From CAVQYV01 sp963718295 [NCBI: uncultured Methylomirabilota bacterium] (GTDB lineage Bacteria; Methylomirabilota; Methylomirabilia; CAVQYV01), in contig CAVQYV010000009.1 of NCBI GenBank assembly GCA_963718295.1, positions 1 through 64,000 on the forward strand: 64,000 nucleotides of DNA. The letters are read 5' to 3'. The notes beneath the pieces were generated by a model. It was not told the origin of the DNA and did no database searches. It was given only the letters and a program-made list of their open reading frames with translations. The position numbers and the translations under genes were made by a program. Positions 56,357-64,000 of the stretch are shown piece by piece; the stretch's first letter is position 1; each line of letters starts with the position of its first letter.

Positions 56357-57907
56357 TCACGCTCTCAATCGGAACCATCCCCAGGCCACACACGGAGTCA
56401 ATCGCTCTCGATCCCGCGCCCAACTATGAGCTGCCTGATTCGAAGGGGGAGCAAGGCCTCCTCCTGGCAACAGGGGCTTTGATTTCCTGCGGAAGAGCAC
56501 CCACTCTCCTTTGGTGGCTGCGATCTCAAAGCCAGAGCGATCTCGAAGGGTCTCCTCCAGAAATGACCGGGCCTTCCCCTTGAAGTCCTTTTGGAAGTAG
56601 GTGATCCGATGCGGACCTTGAGGGTCAATCAGGACGTAGTCCACATCGAGATAGTCGATCTTTGGGCCGTGGTACTCTTTCCTGCTGAATTCATGAAGCC
56701 TCTGCCGCCGGGACAAGGCCGGCATCAGGATGGGATCGCTGGTTACCGACGCTCCTTTAGGTATTTCCTCGATAAGGGACCAGGCTTCATAATCCGAAGG
56801 GCTCATGGAGTACCGATACTGAACCCTGATCAGGAAGGGGTCAAAAATGACAAAAGCCAGCAACAGACAGGCAGCGATGGGCATCGCCATTCGGGGAAAG
56901 GAAGATCGGCCTTTCAGGGCCTTCCATCTTGTCATTCGAACCAGGCCATAAATCAACGAGATGAACAGAATACCAACCAGGGGAAAATAATAGCGAGGAT
57001 GGATGAGCACGGCAAATCCCCCGAAAAGGACATAGGGCATTGCCAGAATGAATGCCTCCCACGATAAGAAGAGAAAGAGGACGGCGAGACCCATGAAAGA
57101 AAGGACCTCTTTGTAGGAACTCCAGGCCAGGAGGTTGAGGGAGGAGAACAACTGATGGGAGCGGATGTGCTTGTAGCGGGCTCCAGATGCCCAAGGCACG
57201 TAAACGTACATGGAAATTAGAAGGACTACCAGTCCTATCAGCAAAGGCAGCAGAACCCAACGCAGATCCCGCTTCCTGACCCAGGAAAGGAGGCCGAACA
57301 TCATGATCAAAGGTGCAACGTGTTCGGTGGTGGTGGACGTCAGCACCAAAAAGATCAGGAACCCAGGAAGTCGGCGGGCCTGCCAAAAATAGAAAGAGAA
57401 CAGCAGCAGCGGCAGCGAAAGAACGGAGGGTTTGAGGTCATAAAGGTTGAAGTAATGAAGTCCAGGGTAAATGAGATAGAAGATTCCCATCAGCACGCCC
57501 CAATGCCTGGCTCCCAATTGATCCCTGGCCGTGAGATAGACGGCAATGGCACCTGAGGCGAGGATCAGGGAATAGAAAAGAAAGAGGGGAAAGATATGGT
57601 CGGTCAGCCGATAGACAGGCGCGAAGAGAAACAGGATTGGATAGAAATGATTCAGCCCTCCCACATAAAGGACGGTCTGCTGAAGGAATCGGCCCTGGGA
57701 CGTATTCCAGATCGCCTGGTTGTGCGCCGCCATATCCTGGGGAACTCTGCTCTCGAAGCTCCGAAACTGCGAATAGGATATCCAGGAAAATAGGAGGGCA
57801 TAGGTCAGCATTGAAAGGGCCAGGATGAGGAGCAGGCAGTCGAGTCTCCCGGAGCGAATTCTGCTATTGGACTGGGAATCGACTTTCAGTGGGCGCCTCC
57901 TTATCAT
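56357..57907 (-). CDS. DUF2079-family polytopic membrane protein
   Basis: A 516-residue protein with about ten spans. RVPQDMAAHNQAIWNTSQG and GVLMGIFYLIYPGLHYFNLYD are typical of DUF2079, related to GT-C glycosyltransferases, which use polyprenyl-linked sugars. It may add a sugar to an extracytoplasmic glycan, which suits the adjoining lipopolysaccharide cluster. Its start lies 11 bases after the upstream glycosyltransferase. Confidence 0.8.
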   Translation of the reverse strand: MIRRRPLKVDSQSNSRIRSGRLDCLLLILALSMLTYALLFSWISYSQFRSFESRVPQDMAAHNQAIWNTSQGRFLQQTVLYVGGLNHFYPILFLFAPVYRLTDHIFPLFLFYSLILASGAIAVYLTARDQLGARHWGVLMGIFYLIYPGLHYFNLYDLKPSVLSLPLLLFSFYFWQARRLPGFLIFLVLTSTTTEHVAPLIMMFGLLSWVRKRDLRWVLLPLLIGLVVLLISMYVYVPWASGARYKHIRSHQLFSSLNLLAWSSYKEVLSFMGLAVLFLFLSWEAFILAMPYVLFGGFAVLIHPRYYFPLVGILFISLIYGLVRMTRWKALKGRSSFPRMAMPIAACLLLAFVIFDPFLIRVQYRYSMSPSDYEAWSLIEEIPKGASVTSDPILMPALSRRQRLHEFSRKEYHGPKIDYLDVDYVLIDPQGPHRITYFQKDFKGKARSFLEETLRDRSGFEIAATKGEWVLFRRKSKPLLPGGGLAPPSNQAAHSWARDRERLTPCVAWGWFRLRA

Positions 57908-57918
57908 GGATATGAGGA

Positions 57919-59073
57919 TCAGGGTCTTCGATTGGAGGGGAACTTGCTATCTTCTATCTCGGCAAAGAGATCCTGGTACTGGCGGACCGCCCTTTGGATC
58001 GGGAAACGGCTCAGGGCGTACTCTCGGGCCCTTTTCCCCATATCCCCTGCCAACTTGCGATCTTCGAGGATCTGCCCTATCCCCCGGCGCAGGGAGTCTT
58101 CGTCCTTGGGTCTCACCAGTATTCCTAAGGTCGAAGAGGGGATGATCTCCCTGATCGCAGGGATATCGCTAACTACGACTGGCCTCTCAGCCGCCATAGC
58201 CTCGACGACGGCAGTGCCCATTCCCTCCCATAAAGAGGGGAACACGAAGACCTCCATGATCCGCAGGACGGGATAGACATCCCTCCGGAACCCAACCAGG
58301 TGGACATCATTGCCGATGCCTAATTCTTCTGCCCTTTTTTGCAGGAACCCTCGCAACGGACCATCGCCCACGATGAGGAGCTTCAAGTCCCAATTTTTCG
58401 GCAGATTTGCGAAGGCCTCCAACAGGGTGGCGTGGTCCTTCTGGGGTGTTATTCTCCCGATCGTCCCTACGATGCGGGAATGGGGTGGAATTCCCAGAGT
58501 GGCCTTTACCTCTTCGATCCTGACCTCTCCCTGGAACTGGGCCGGATCGATACCATTGTAGATCACTCGCACCTTTTCATCAGCAATGGCATCATAGCGG
58601 ATGATGTCCGACTTGACGCACTCCGAGACCGCTACGATCCGATCGGTATATCTCGCAAGGATGTGGTTGATCCTCTCCCGATGCCATTTCCTCCTCCGAT
58701 AGATATTGTGAAAAGAGGAGACGATGACCGGGGTCCCTGCCAACAGGGCTGCCAGCCTCCCATAAAGGCCCGCCTCATATTGGTGGGTCCGAAGGATACG
58801 AACCCCCCGCTGCCGCAGCAAACGGCTGATCTGAAGGACAAGCATGGGATCGAACTGATGGACTTTCCTTCGTCCCAGAGCGATCACCTCAGTCCCAGCC
58901 TCTTCGATCTCTCGCCCAGTTTCTCCCTTTCCCCGTATGCTGCACACCATGGGAGATAGGAGACTTCGATCGTAGCGACGAGTGACCTGAAACAACTGGT
59001 TTTCCACCCCCCCGACCCCCAGCCGAGAGATGAGGTGAAGGACGAGGCCGGGTGGCTCCTTACCTATTCCCAT
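57919..59073 (-). CDS. GT4-family glycosyltransferase
   Basis: A 384-residue GT-B glycosyltransferase: ISRLGVGGVENQLFQVTRR, the GTIGRITPQKDHATLLEAF nucleotide-sugar motif and the FPSLWEGMGTAVVEAMAAE end with the E-x7-E pair. It overlaps the kinase gene by 14 bases. Close to the transferase at 61823-62965. Confidence 0.92.
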   Translation of the reverse strand: MGIGKEPPGLVLHLISRLGVGGVENQLFQVTRRYDRSLLSPMVCSIRGKGETGREIEEAGTEVIALGRRKVHQFDPMLVLQISRLLRQRGVRILRTHQYEAGLYGRLAALLAGTPVIVSSFHNIYRRRKWHRERINHILARYTDRIVAVSECVKSDIIRYDAIADEKVRVIYNGIDPAQFQGEVRIEEVKATLGIPPHSRIVGTIGRITPQKDHATLLEAFANLPKNWDLKLLIVGDGPLRGFLQKRAEELGIGNDVHLVGFRRDVYPVLRIMEVFVFPSLWEGMGTAVVEAMAAERPVVVSDIPAIREIIPSSTLGILVRPKDEDSLRRGIGQILEDRKLAGDMGKRAREYALSRFPIQRAVRQYQDLFAEIEDSKFPSNRRP

Positions 59074-59899
59074 GCACAGATCCCTCTCTCATCCGGGGCC
59101 TTCTAAGGCCTTCTGACTCCCAATGGGCCAGGAGCGCCTCGGCCTGAGCCGTCTTTACGGCAGAGAGGTAAGATCGCAGGAAGTCTCGCCTCTCCTCCGC
59201 AGAAAAGAAGTCTTGCAAAGAAGAGAGGAGGCGAGTCATGTCCTTTTCTGCCCCCACTGCCGGGAATCTTGCCCTGGGCCCATTTTCGAAGCGGGAGGCC
59301 TTCAAGTCGGTGAACAGGAAACCCCAGTTCTCCCCGTCTTCCCTCACCAGGATGTTGCTTCCCTTCAAATCGAGATGGATCATGCCCCTGTCATGCATCT
59401 GCCTCACAGCAAAAGCCAACCCACTGAGAAAGGCTCTAACGGTTTTCGATGCCCACCTCCCCTCCCCCGCCTCTTCTCGGAGATACTGAGTCAGGGTGAG
59501 GAAGCCGGATTGATCGGGGGTGATCAAAAGGGACTGAGAGTGCAGCAATCCCCTCCGCTTCTCCAGATAGGCCAGGGGCTCGGGGGTGGGGATTCCCATC
59601 CGGTGGGCACGAAGGCTTGCCCGCCATTGCCGCCGCAGCCGGCCGCGATTCAAGAGGCCTTTCAGCAACAGAGGCCAATCCTTCCATCCCTGAGGGAATT
59701 CCTCCTTCAGGTGAAGGTCCTCCCGGATCTTGACGGCCCGGTTAGCCCTCATCTTCACCACCACGCCCGAGGCCTGACCGATTTCCGGCAGCAGATCCTT
59801 CAGCGGGATGGATGAAGGCCAGGGTTCTTTGATCCACCCTCGAAAGCCCAAAAGCGTTACCTCTCGGTAATCTCTTGCCAATCCTCTTTTCCCCTTCAT
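59060..59899 (-). CDS. Kdo/WaaP-type lipopolysaccharide kinase
   Basis: A 279-residue eukaryotic-like kinase fold. Seen are RLRRQWRASLRAHRMGIPTP, the catalytic loop MIHLDLKGSNILVRED and FTDLKASRF in place of DFG. It phosphorylates sugars of the lipid A-core. The start at 59899 is fixed by the ATGA overlap with the methyltransferase stop; the long frame upstream is not real. Confidence 0.88.
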   Translation of the reverse strand: MKGKRGLARDYREVTLLGFRGWIKEPWPSSIPLKDLLPEIGQASGVVVKMRANRAVKIREDLHLKEEFPQGWKDWPLLLKGLLNRGRLRRQWRASLRAHRMGIPTPEPLAYLEKRRGLLHSQSLLITPDQSGFLTLTQYLREEAGEGRWASKTVRAFLSGLAFAVRQMHDRGMIHLDLKGSNILVREDGENWGFLFTDLKASRFENGPRARFPAVGAEKDMTRLLSSLQDFFSAEERRDFLRSYLSAVKTAQAEALLAHWESEGLRRPRMREGSVHGNR

Positions 59900-60576
59900 C
59901 TCACAGATGATGAGCCATCCTGCTTCAGGCAGAGGACCATCCACTTCTCGGAAAAAAGCCAGGAAGGACGGAAGATGCGGTGAACCCGGAGCCCGGCGGA
60001 ATCCAGGATCCCCATCAGCTCCGCTTTCTCCATGCGCTTCTTGGACTTCCCCCTCTTCTTCCCTTGGCGGAAGGCCCTCCGGAGCCATCCCTTGGGGCCG
60101 CCCACCATCAGGCAATCGAAGAAGACCCACCTCTTGCTCACCCTTGCCAGCTCGCACAAGGCGGTTTGGCGAAGGGCCGGAGGCAAATGAAGCAGGAAGC
60201 GGGCGGTGAAGGTTAAATCGAAGCAGGAATCCTTGAAGGGCAACTCCTCGACGGAGCACTGAATGAAGCTCATCCCCTGCCCAGGGAACCGATGGGAGGC
60301 CACCCTCATCATCTCCAGGGAGATATCGGCACTGACCAATTCCCGCGCATGCTCGGCCAGGGTCGGCATGAACCGGCCCGTGCCACAGGGCAGATCCAAC
60401 AGGAAGTCCGCTGGGCCGACCTCCCTCAGCGCCCTCAGGACTAAGGCCCGATCTCTTCCCAACTTCATCCTTCCCAGGAGGCCCGAGAATCGATCACGGT
60501 CGTAGCCCTCAGCAATTCGGCTATCCCGGTATTTCCCCCTCGCCTTGTATTCGTATTTTTGGGAATCCAATCTCAT
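59896..60576 (-). CDS. SAM-dependent class I methyltransferase
   Basis: A 226-residue methyltransferase: LLDLPCGTGRFMPTLAEHA is motif I and CSVEELPFKDSCFDLTFTAR the later motifs. Substrate may be a sugar, lipid or quinone. Overlaps the kinase by 4 bases and the O-antigen ligase by 4. Confidence 0.88.
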   Translation of the reverse strand: MRLDSQKYEYKARGKYRDSRIAEGYDRDRFSGLLGRMKLGRDRALVLRALREVGPADFLLDLPCGTGRFMPTLAEHARELVSADISLEMMRVASHRFPGQGMSFIQCSVEELPFKDSCFDLTFTARFLLHLPPALRQTALCELARVSKRWVFFDCLMVGGPKGWLRRAFRQGKKRGKSKKRMEKAELMGILDSAGLRVHRIFRPSWLFSEKWMVLCLKQDGSSSVR

Positions 60577-61826
60577 TCCTTTCCCTCCAGTGACATCACC
60601 ATTCCGGCCAGGAGCCAGAACATAGCAAAGGACCGGAAGTCATAAAAGGAGGTCCCCACGGCCCCGCATACCAGAAAGGAGAGAAGAGAGGCCGAAGTCG
60701 CCAGGAGGGGGAGGGGAGGGCCCCTCCTTCTCTTCCACAGGGAGAGGAGGAGGATAGCCAGGATAAAGACAAAGGTCGCCATTCCCACCAGTCCTTGACC
60801 GGCCAATAGCTCGAGATAGATGCTATGGGGGTGATAGATGGGAAAGACAATGCCCTTCCCACCCCTTGCGATCTTCTCCGACAGGGAGGGAGAAAGATAG
60901 GATCTTTGCCGGTCCGCATTTCTCTTGTAATTGTCGAAGAAATCGACGCCTTTGCCCAGGATTGGCCGGGAAAGGAACATGCGATAGCTGATCTGCCAGG
61001 CCAGTAACCTCTGATGCTTCTGTTCGGATATCAAATCCCTCACGGAGAAGAGGCTCGCCCTGCCCCTGGCCATGGGCAGCATCCCTAATGCCAGGATCAT
61101 GAATGCAATCGAGATCAGCAAGGGGATTCTATGGCGAGAAAAGGCAGCCAGGAAAAGGATCACCAAAGACAAGGCAATCCATACGCTCCGCGTCTGCGAA
61201 AGCAGTGCGCTGGCGACAAAGGCCACCGCAGCCACGCCAAGAAAGGCCCTTTTCCACCCATTCCCTCCTTCTCCCCATAGACAGAGGGAAAAGGGCAGAA
61301 AAGGCAGTACGTATTCGAAGAAGGCGGGGGATCCCAGGTGAGCCCTCACCCTGCCTTTCCAGAGACCGGCCTCACGGATCAAGTCGTAACCTCGAAGGTA
61401 CTGCACCAACCCATCAGCCCCGATCAGAAGGATCACCCAGGTGCTGACCCAGAATAGCTTGCGATATCGATCTCGATCCCTCAAATATTCCAGGGAACCG
61501 AAGAAGATCACCAGGATCTTGGGCGCCTTCGAGAAGAAGTCCCGAAAGCTATGAGAAAGATCTTCGGCAAAGAAGCTGGAGAGAAGCAGCGAGATCAGAA
61601 AGAGGAGCAGGGGAAGTCGAAGCGGTACCTGGGGCAAAAAGGGAGAGCAGGCCAACCGGCGGATGATCCAGGAGAGCGCAACCAGGATCAGGGCTACATT
61701 TCCTGCCCGGTGGGAGAAGAAGATCAGAAAGACAAAGGCCAAGAAGGAAGTCTCCAGGACCAGATCGGCTATGTCCTGGACGCGCTCTGACCGCAGGAGG
61801 TTCAAGACAGCTCTTAACCCTTTCAT
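60573..61826 (-). CDS. O-antigen ligase/polymerase-family (Wzy/WaaL) membrane protein
   Basis: A 417-residue protein with about eleven spans. The periplasmic loop signature HPHSIYLELLAGQGLVGMA near residue 335 marks O-antigen ligases and polymerases. It attaches or extends surface polysaccharide. Overlaps both neighbours by 4 bases. Confidence 0.88.
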   Translation of the reverse strand: MKGLRAVLNLLRSERVQDIADLVLETSFLAFVFLIFFSHRAGNVALILVALSWIIRRLACSPFLPQVPLRLPLLLFLISLLLSSFFAEDLSHSFRDFFSKAPKILVIFFGSLEYLRDRDRYRKLFWVSTWVILLIGADGLVQYLRGYDLIREAGLWKGRVRAHLGSPAFFEYVLPFLPFSLCLWGEGGNGWKRAFLGVAAVAFVASALLSQTRSVWIALSLVILFLAAFSRHRIPLLISIAFMILALGMLPMARGRASLFSVRDLISEQKHQRLLAWQISYRMFLSRPILGKGVDFFDNYKRNADRQRSYLSPSLSEKIARGGKGIVFPIYHPHSIYLELLAGQGLVGMATFVFILAILLLSLWKRRRGPPLPLLATSASLLSFLVCGAVGTSFYDFRSFAMFWLLAGMVMSLEGKE

Positions 61827-62965
61827 GGATGACCGTCAGGGGCCTTTCGGGAGAGAATCTCCTGGTAAAGATCCTGATAAGTGCTTACCACTCGGGCCAG
61901 GGAGAAATCCTGGATGGCCCGATCCTTCGCTGCAATTACCCTGGTTTCCCAAGGCTTCCCATTCCTCCAGATCCCCAGGATGGCTTGGGCCAAGGCCTCT
62001 GGATCCCCGGGAGGGACCAGGGAGCCGTATCTTTCATCCGGAATGATCTCCCGCACACAGGGAAGATCGGAGGCGACGATGGGGACCTGTGCGGCCATAG
62101 CCTCCAGCAAGGCGGTTCCGAAGCCCTCCCAGAGGGATGGAAAAACGAAAACGTCCATGGCTCGGAGAAGCTGGGGGACATCTCGCCGAACCCCCAAGAA
62201 TTTCACCTTCTCTGCACATCCGGACTGGAGGGCCTGCCTTTCCAGGCCAACCCGGAGTTCCCCATCCCCCACCATCATCACCCAGTAGTCTCTGAGGCCT
62301 CTCTCTTCCAGGAGGGGAAGGGCGCTCAAGAGATTGCCAAATCCCTTCTGAGCCTTCATTCTCCCTATCCCTCCAATCACCCAGGCGTCGGGAGGGGTTT
62401 CTACTCGCTTCTGGGCCTGTTCTTTGGAAGGCAGATTCTCAAATTCCCGTAAATCGACCCCATTGTGGATCACTCGAATCTTCGATCTGGGAACGCCTAT
62501 TCCCTCCGTCAGATTCTCCGCAACCGCCTGGGAAACGGCCACCACCTCATCGCTCATTCGGGAGAGGAAGCGTATCATCGATCTTCTCTTTGCCTTGCGG
62601 ATGGCCTGGGGGAGATGAAAGGAGGGGATGATCACTGGCACCTTGGCCATTCTTCCCGCCAGAACCCCATAGAGGGCAGAACGGTACTTGTGCGGCCTCA
62701 GAACCGCTATTCTCTCCGCCCGCAGAAGGTGAAAAAGGCGCCAGAGCAGCTTGGGACTGAAACCAGCGGCCTTTGACCCCAGGGCCTTCACCTCTACCCC
62801 CATCCTTTCCAACTCGTCCCCGATCTCTCCTTTGTGGCTGAGACAGCATACGGAGGGCGAGAATGCGGGCCGATCGTAGGAGGAAACCACCTTTGCCAAT
62901 TGATTCTGAACCCCTCCCACGCTCAATGCGGTGATGAGATGGAGGATTCGATAGGGTCGTTCCAT
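61823..62965 (-). CDS. GT4-family glycosyltransferase
   Basis: A 380-residue enzyme much like the one at 57919-59073: ITALSVGGVQNQLAKVVSSY, GGIGRMKAQKGFGNLLSAL and FPSLWEGFGTALLEAMAAQ. It acts in the cytoplasm on core or O-antigen sugars. Overlaps the O-antigen ligase by ATGA. Confidence 0.92.
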   Translation of the reverse strand: MERPYRILHLITALSVGGVQNQLAKVVSSYDRPAFSPSVCCLSHKGEIGDELERMGVEVKALGSKAAGFSPKLLWRLFHLLRAERIAVLRPHKYRSALYGVLAGRMAKVPVIIPSFHLPQAIRKAKRRSMIRFLSRMSDEVVAVSQAVAENLTEGIGVPRSKIRVIHNGVDLREFENLPSKEQAQKRVETPPDAWVIGGIGRMKAQKGFGNLLSALPLLEERGLRDYWVMMVGDGELRVGLERQALQSGCAEKVKFLGVRRDVPQLLRAMDVFVFPSLWEGFGTALLEAMAAQVPIVASDLPCVREIIPDERYGSLVPPGDPEALAQAILGIWRNGKPWETRVIAAKDRAIQDFSLARVVSTYQDLYQEILSRKAPDGHP

Positions 62966-62971
62966 GTCTCC

Positions 62972-63973
62972 TCAGCCCTCGATGAGCTGAACTCCCAGTT
63001 CCTGGCCCAGGAGGGAAAACATCTCCCGGAAGCGATCGCGATAGGTGTATTGGGCCAACACCCTCCCTCTCCCCCGCTCGGCGATCTTCCTCCTGGCCTC
63101 CTCTCGGGAGATATAGAAGCGGATCTTGTCCATCATCTCCTCCTCTCCGGAAAAGGTCTCGATCTCCTTCCCCGGCTCGAGCACTTCCTCGATCCCTTCC
63201 ACCTCTTGGCAGAGGTAGAAAGCGCCGCAGCCCACAGCCATGTAGAGCCGCTGGCTCATGGACTTCCGCAGATGCGGGGCCCGGTCGAAGGCGAGGAAGA
63301 TGCGGGAGAGGAGGGCCACCTTCGCATACTCAGGTCCATAGACGAATCGACCTCCATAGGCACGGCCCAGGGGTGAAAGGAGGAGGGCGAGGTTCCCAAG
63401 TTTTAGGCCAGGACGCGGCCCCCACCACTTCAGATCGAAACCTTCCCCCAATGCCCGGGCCAGACTCCTTCTTCTCCCCACATACTCCGGCAGTTCGCTG
63501 AGATTTCCCACAAAGGCCAAGGCCGAGCCATACAAGGCCCGGTCTTGCGCCGAGATCCCCCCCGGTTCAAAGAAAGAAGGGGCAAAGCCCTGGGACAGCC
63601 AGGCGACCCTGGAAATACCTGCCCGGCGGAAATCCTCTACCAGGCCTTGGGCCATGGTGAAGAAGAAATCCACCTTTCTTGCCAGCCTGAGGACCGTCTC
63701 GTCCAAGAGGGGGTCGGGGTGCCATTGCACGATGGGGATGGACCGGGATCTGGCACAATCCAACCATTCCTCCGCCACGCCCGTCCCCTTGGTCAGCAGC
63801 AGAAGATCGGGGACAGATCCTTCCAGGAACGAGGGGAAATCCTGACGGTCGCGGTTCCCCGCCTCCGGATCAAAGCCCTCCACCGTGACCCCTAATTCAC
63901 GGAGCCCCTGGGCATAATAGTGTCCATTATTCCAGGGATGGCGGAAACGGGTCAGGAGGAGGACTTTCTTCAT
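62972..63973 (-). CDS. CgeB/DUF3880-type glycosyltransferase-like protein
   Basis: A 333-residue protein of the CgeB/GT-B kind: MKKVLLLTRFRHPWNNGHYY, WHPDPLLDETVLRLARKVDF and QRLYMAVGCGAFYLCQEVEG. The family adds sugars to spore or surface structures. GGAGGATTTCC lies a little upstream. First of the cluster in the window; the gene before it is cut off by the edge. Confidence 0.85.
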   Translation of the reverse strand: MKKVLLLTRFRHPWNNGHYYAQGLRELGVTVEGFDPEAGNRDRQDFPSFLEGSVPDLLLLTKGTGVAEEWLDCARSRSIPIVQWHPDPLLDETVLRLARKVDFFFTMAQGLVEDFRRAGISRVAWLSQGFAPSFFEPGGISAQDRALYGSALAFVGNLSELPEYVGRRRSLARALGEGFDLKWWGPRPGLKLGNLALLLSPLGRAYGGRFVYGPEYAKVALLSRIFLAFDRAPHLRKSMSQRLYMAVGCGAFYLCQEVEGIEEVLEPGKEIETFSGEEEMMDKIRFYISREEARRKIAERGRGRVLAQYTYRDRFREMFSLLGQELGVQLIEG

Positions 63974-63975
63974 GA

Positions 63976-64000
63976 TTCAGGAGGATTTCCGATGACGTTT
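63976..64000 (-). CDS. possible 3' end of an upstream gene cut by the window edge
   Basis: The last 25 bases hold an open minus-strand frame ending TGA at 63976-63978, two bases before the CgeB-type start. This spacing suits the coupled style of the cluster, but the stretch is far too short to be sure. Confidence 0.25.

Overview
The window reads as chromosome of an anaerobic, Gram-negative bacterium, most like an uncultured Desulfobacterota (former Deltaproteobacteria). The grounds are a ferredoxin-dependent 2-oxoacid oxidoreductase with butyrate kinase, a class II desulfoferrodoxin, multihaem c-type cytochromes, Tat-exported Fe-S proteins, an atpZ-atpB-atpE block split from the other ATP synthase genes, and a lipopolysaccharide core cluster. 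The taxon is an inference. No mobile element, CRISPR array, tRNA or rRNA was found.

Layout. 1-4.8 kb: tail of a sugar-type oxidoreductase, a secreted GlcG/HbpS protein, a complete manganese (yybP-ykoY) riboswitch followed by two predicted Mn exporters (TerC/YjbE and GDT1 families), and a divergent SnoaL/HxlR pair with interlocking promoters. 4.9-12.6 kb, minus strand: a likely catabolic run (cupin, Zn alcohol dehydrogenase, Tat Fe-S protein, metal-site-altered M24 protein, four-subunit VOR-type oxidoreductase, butyrate kinase). 12.6-20.1 kb, minus: housekeeping operon ffh-rpsP-khpA-rimM-trmD-rplS-DUF502-rnhB-yraN-cNMP protein-yifB. 20.2-29.7 kb, minus: small membrane and zinc proteins, a periplasmic operon (dihaem peroxidase, Tat phosphoesterase, monohaem cytochrome), ferritin-like protein plus desulfoferrodoxin, UspA, a 10-11-haem cytochrome and a LonB-type protease. 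30-35.7 kb, plus: HD protein, nuclease, pyrF, an unknown 89-residue protein, pyrE, rarA and a secreted cyclase. 35.9-40.4 kb, minus: a TPP-riboswitch operon (nudix-thiE-thiC) followed by a NYN RNase and a DUF362 ferredoxin protein. 40.5-54.7 kb: ligA, a Tat redox protein, a secreted double-cyclase, nitroreductase/LysE, accD-folC, glmU-glmS, a stand-alone LigD phosphoesterase, a TGS GTPase and a DtxR regulator. 54.9-64 kb, minus: F0 genes, then a translationally coupled lipopolysaccharide glycosylation cluster.

Seven genes (oxidoreductase, buk, cytochrome, lonB, double-cyclase, glmU, ligD-PE) are each broken by a one-base indel, several in short homopolymers. Because glmU is essential and the downstream frames are well conserved, consensus errors explain this better than gene decay, so these genes are annotated across the break. 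I did not find one convincingly novel system. The best leads are the M24/Tat-FeS/VOR catabolic run, the Nudix gene at the head of the thiamine operon, the exported tandem cyclase, and a Tat leader shared by two unrelated enzymes.
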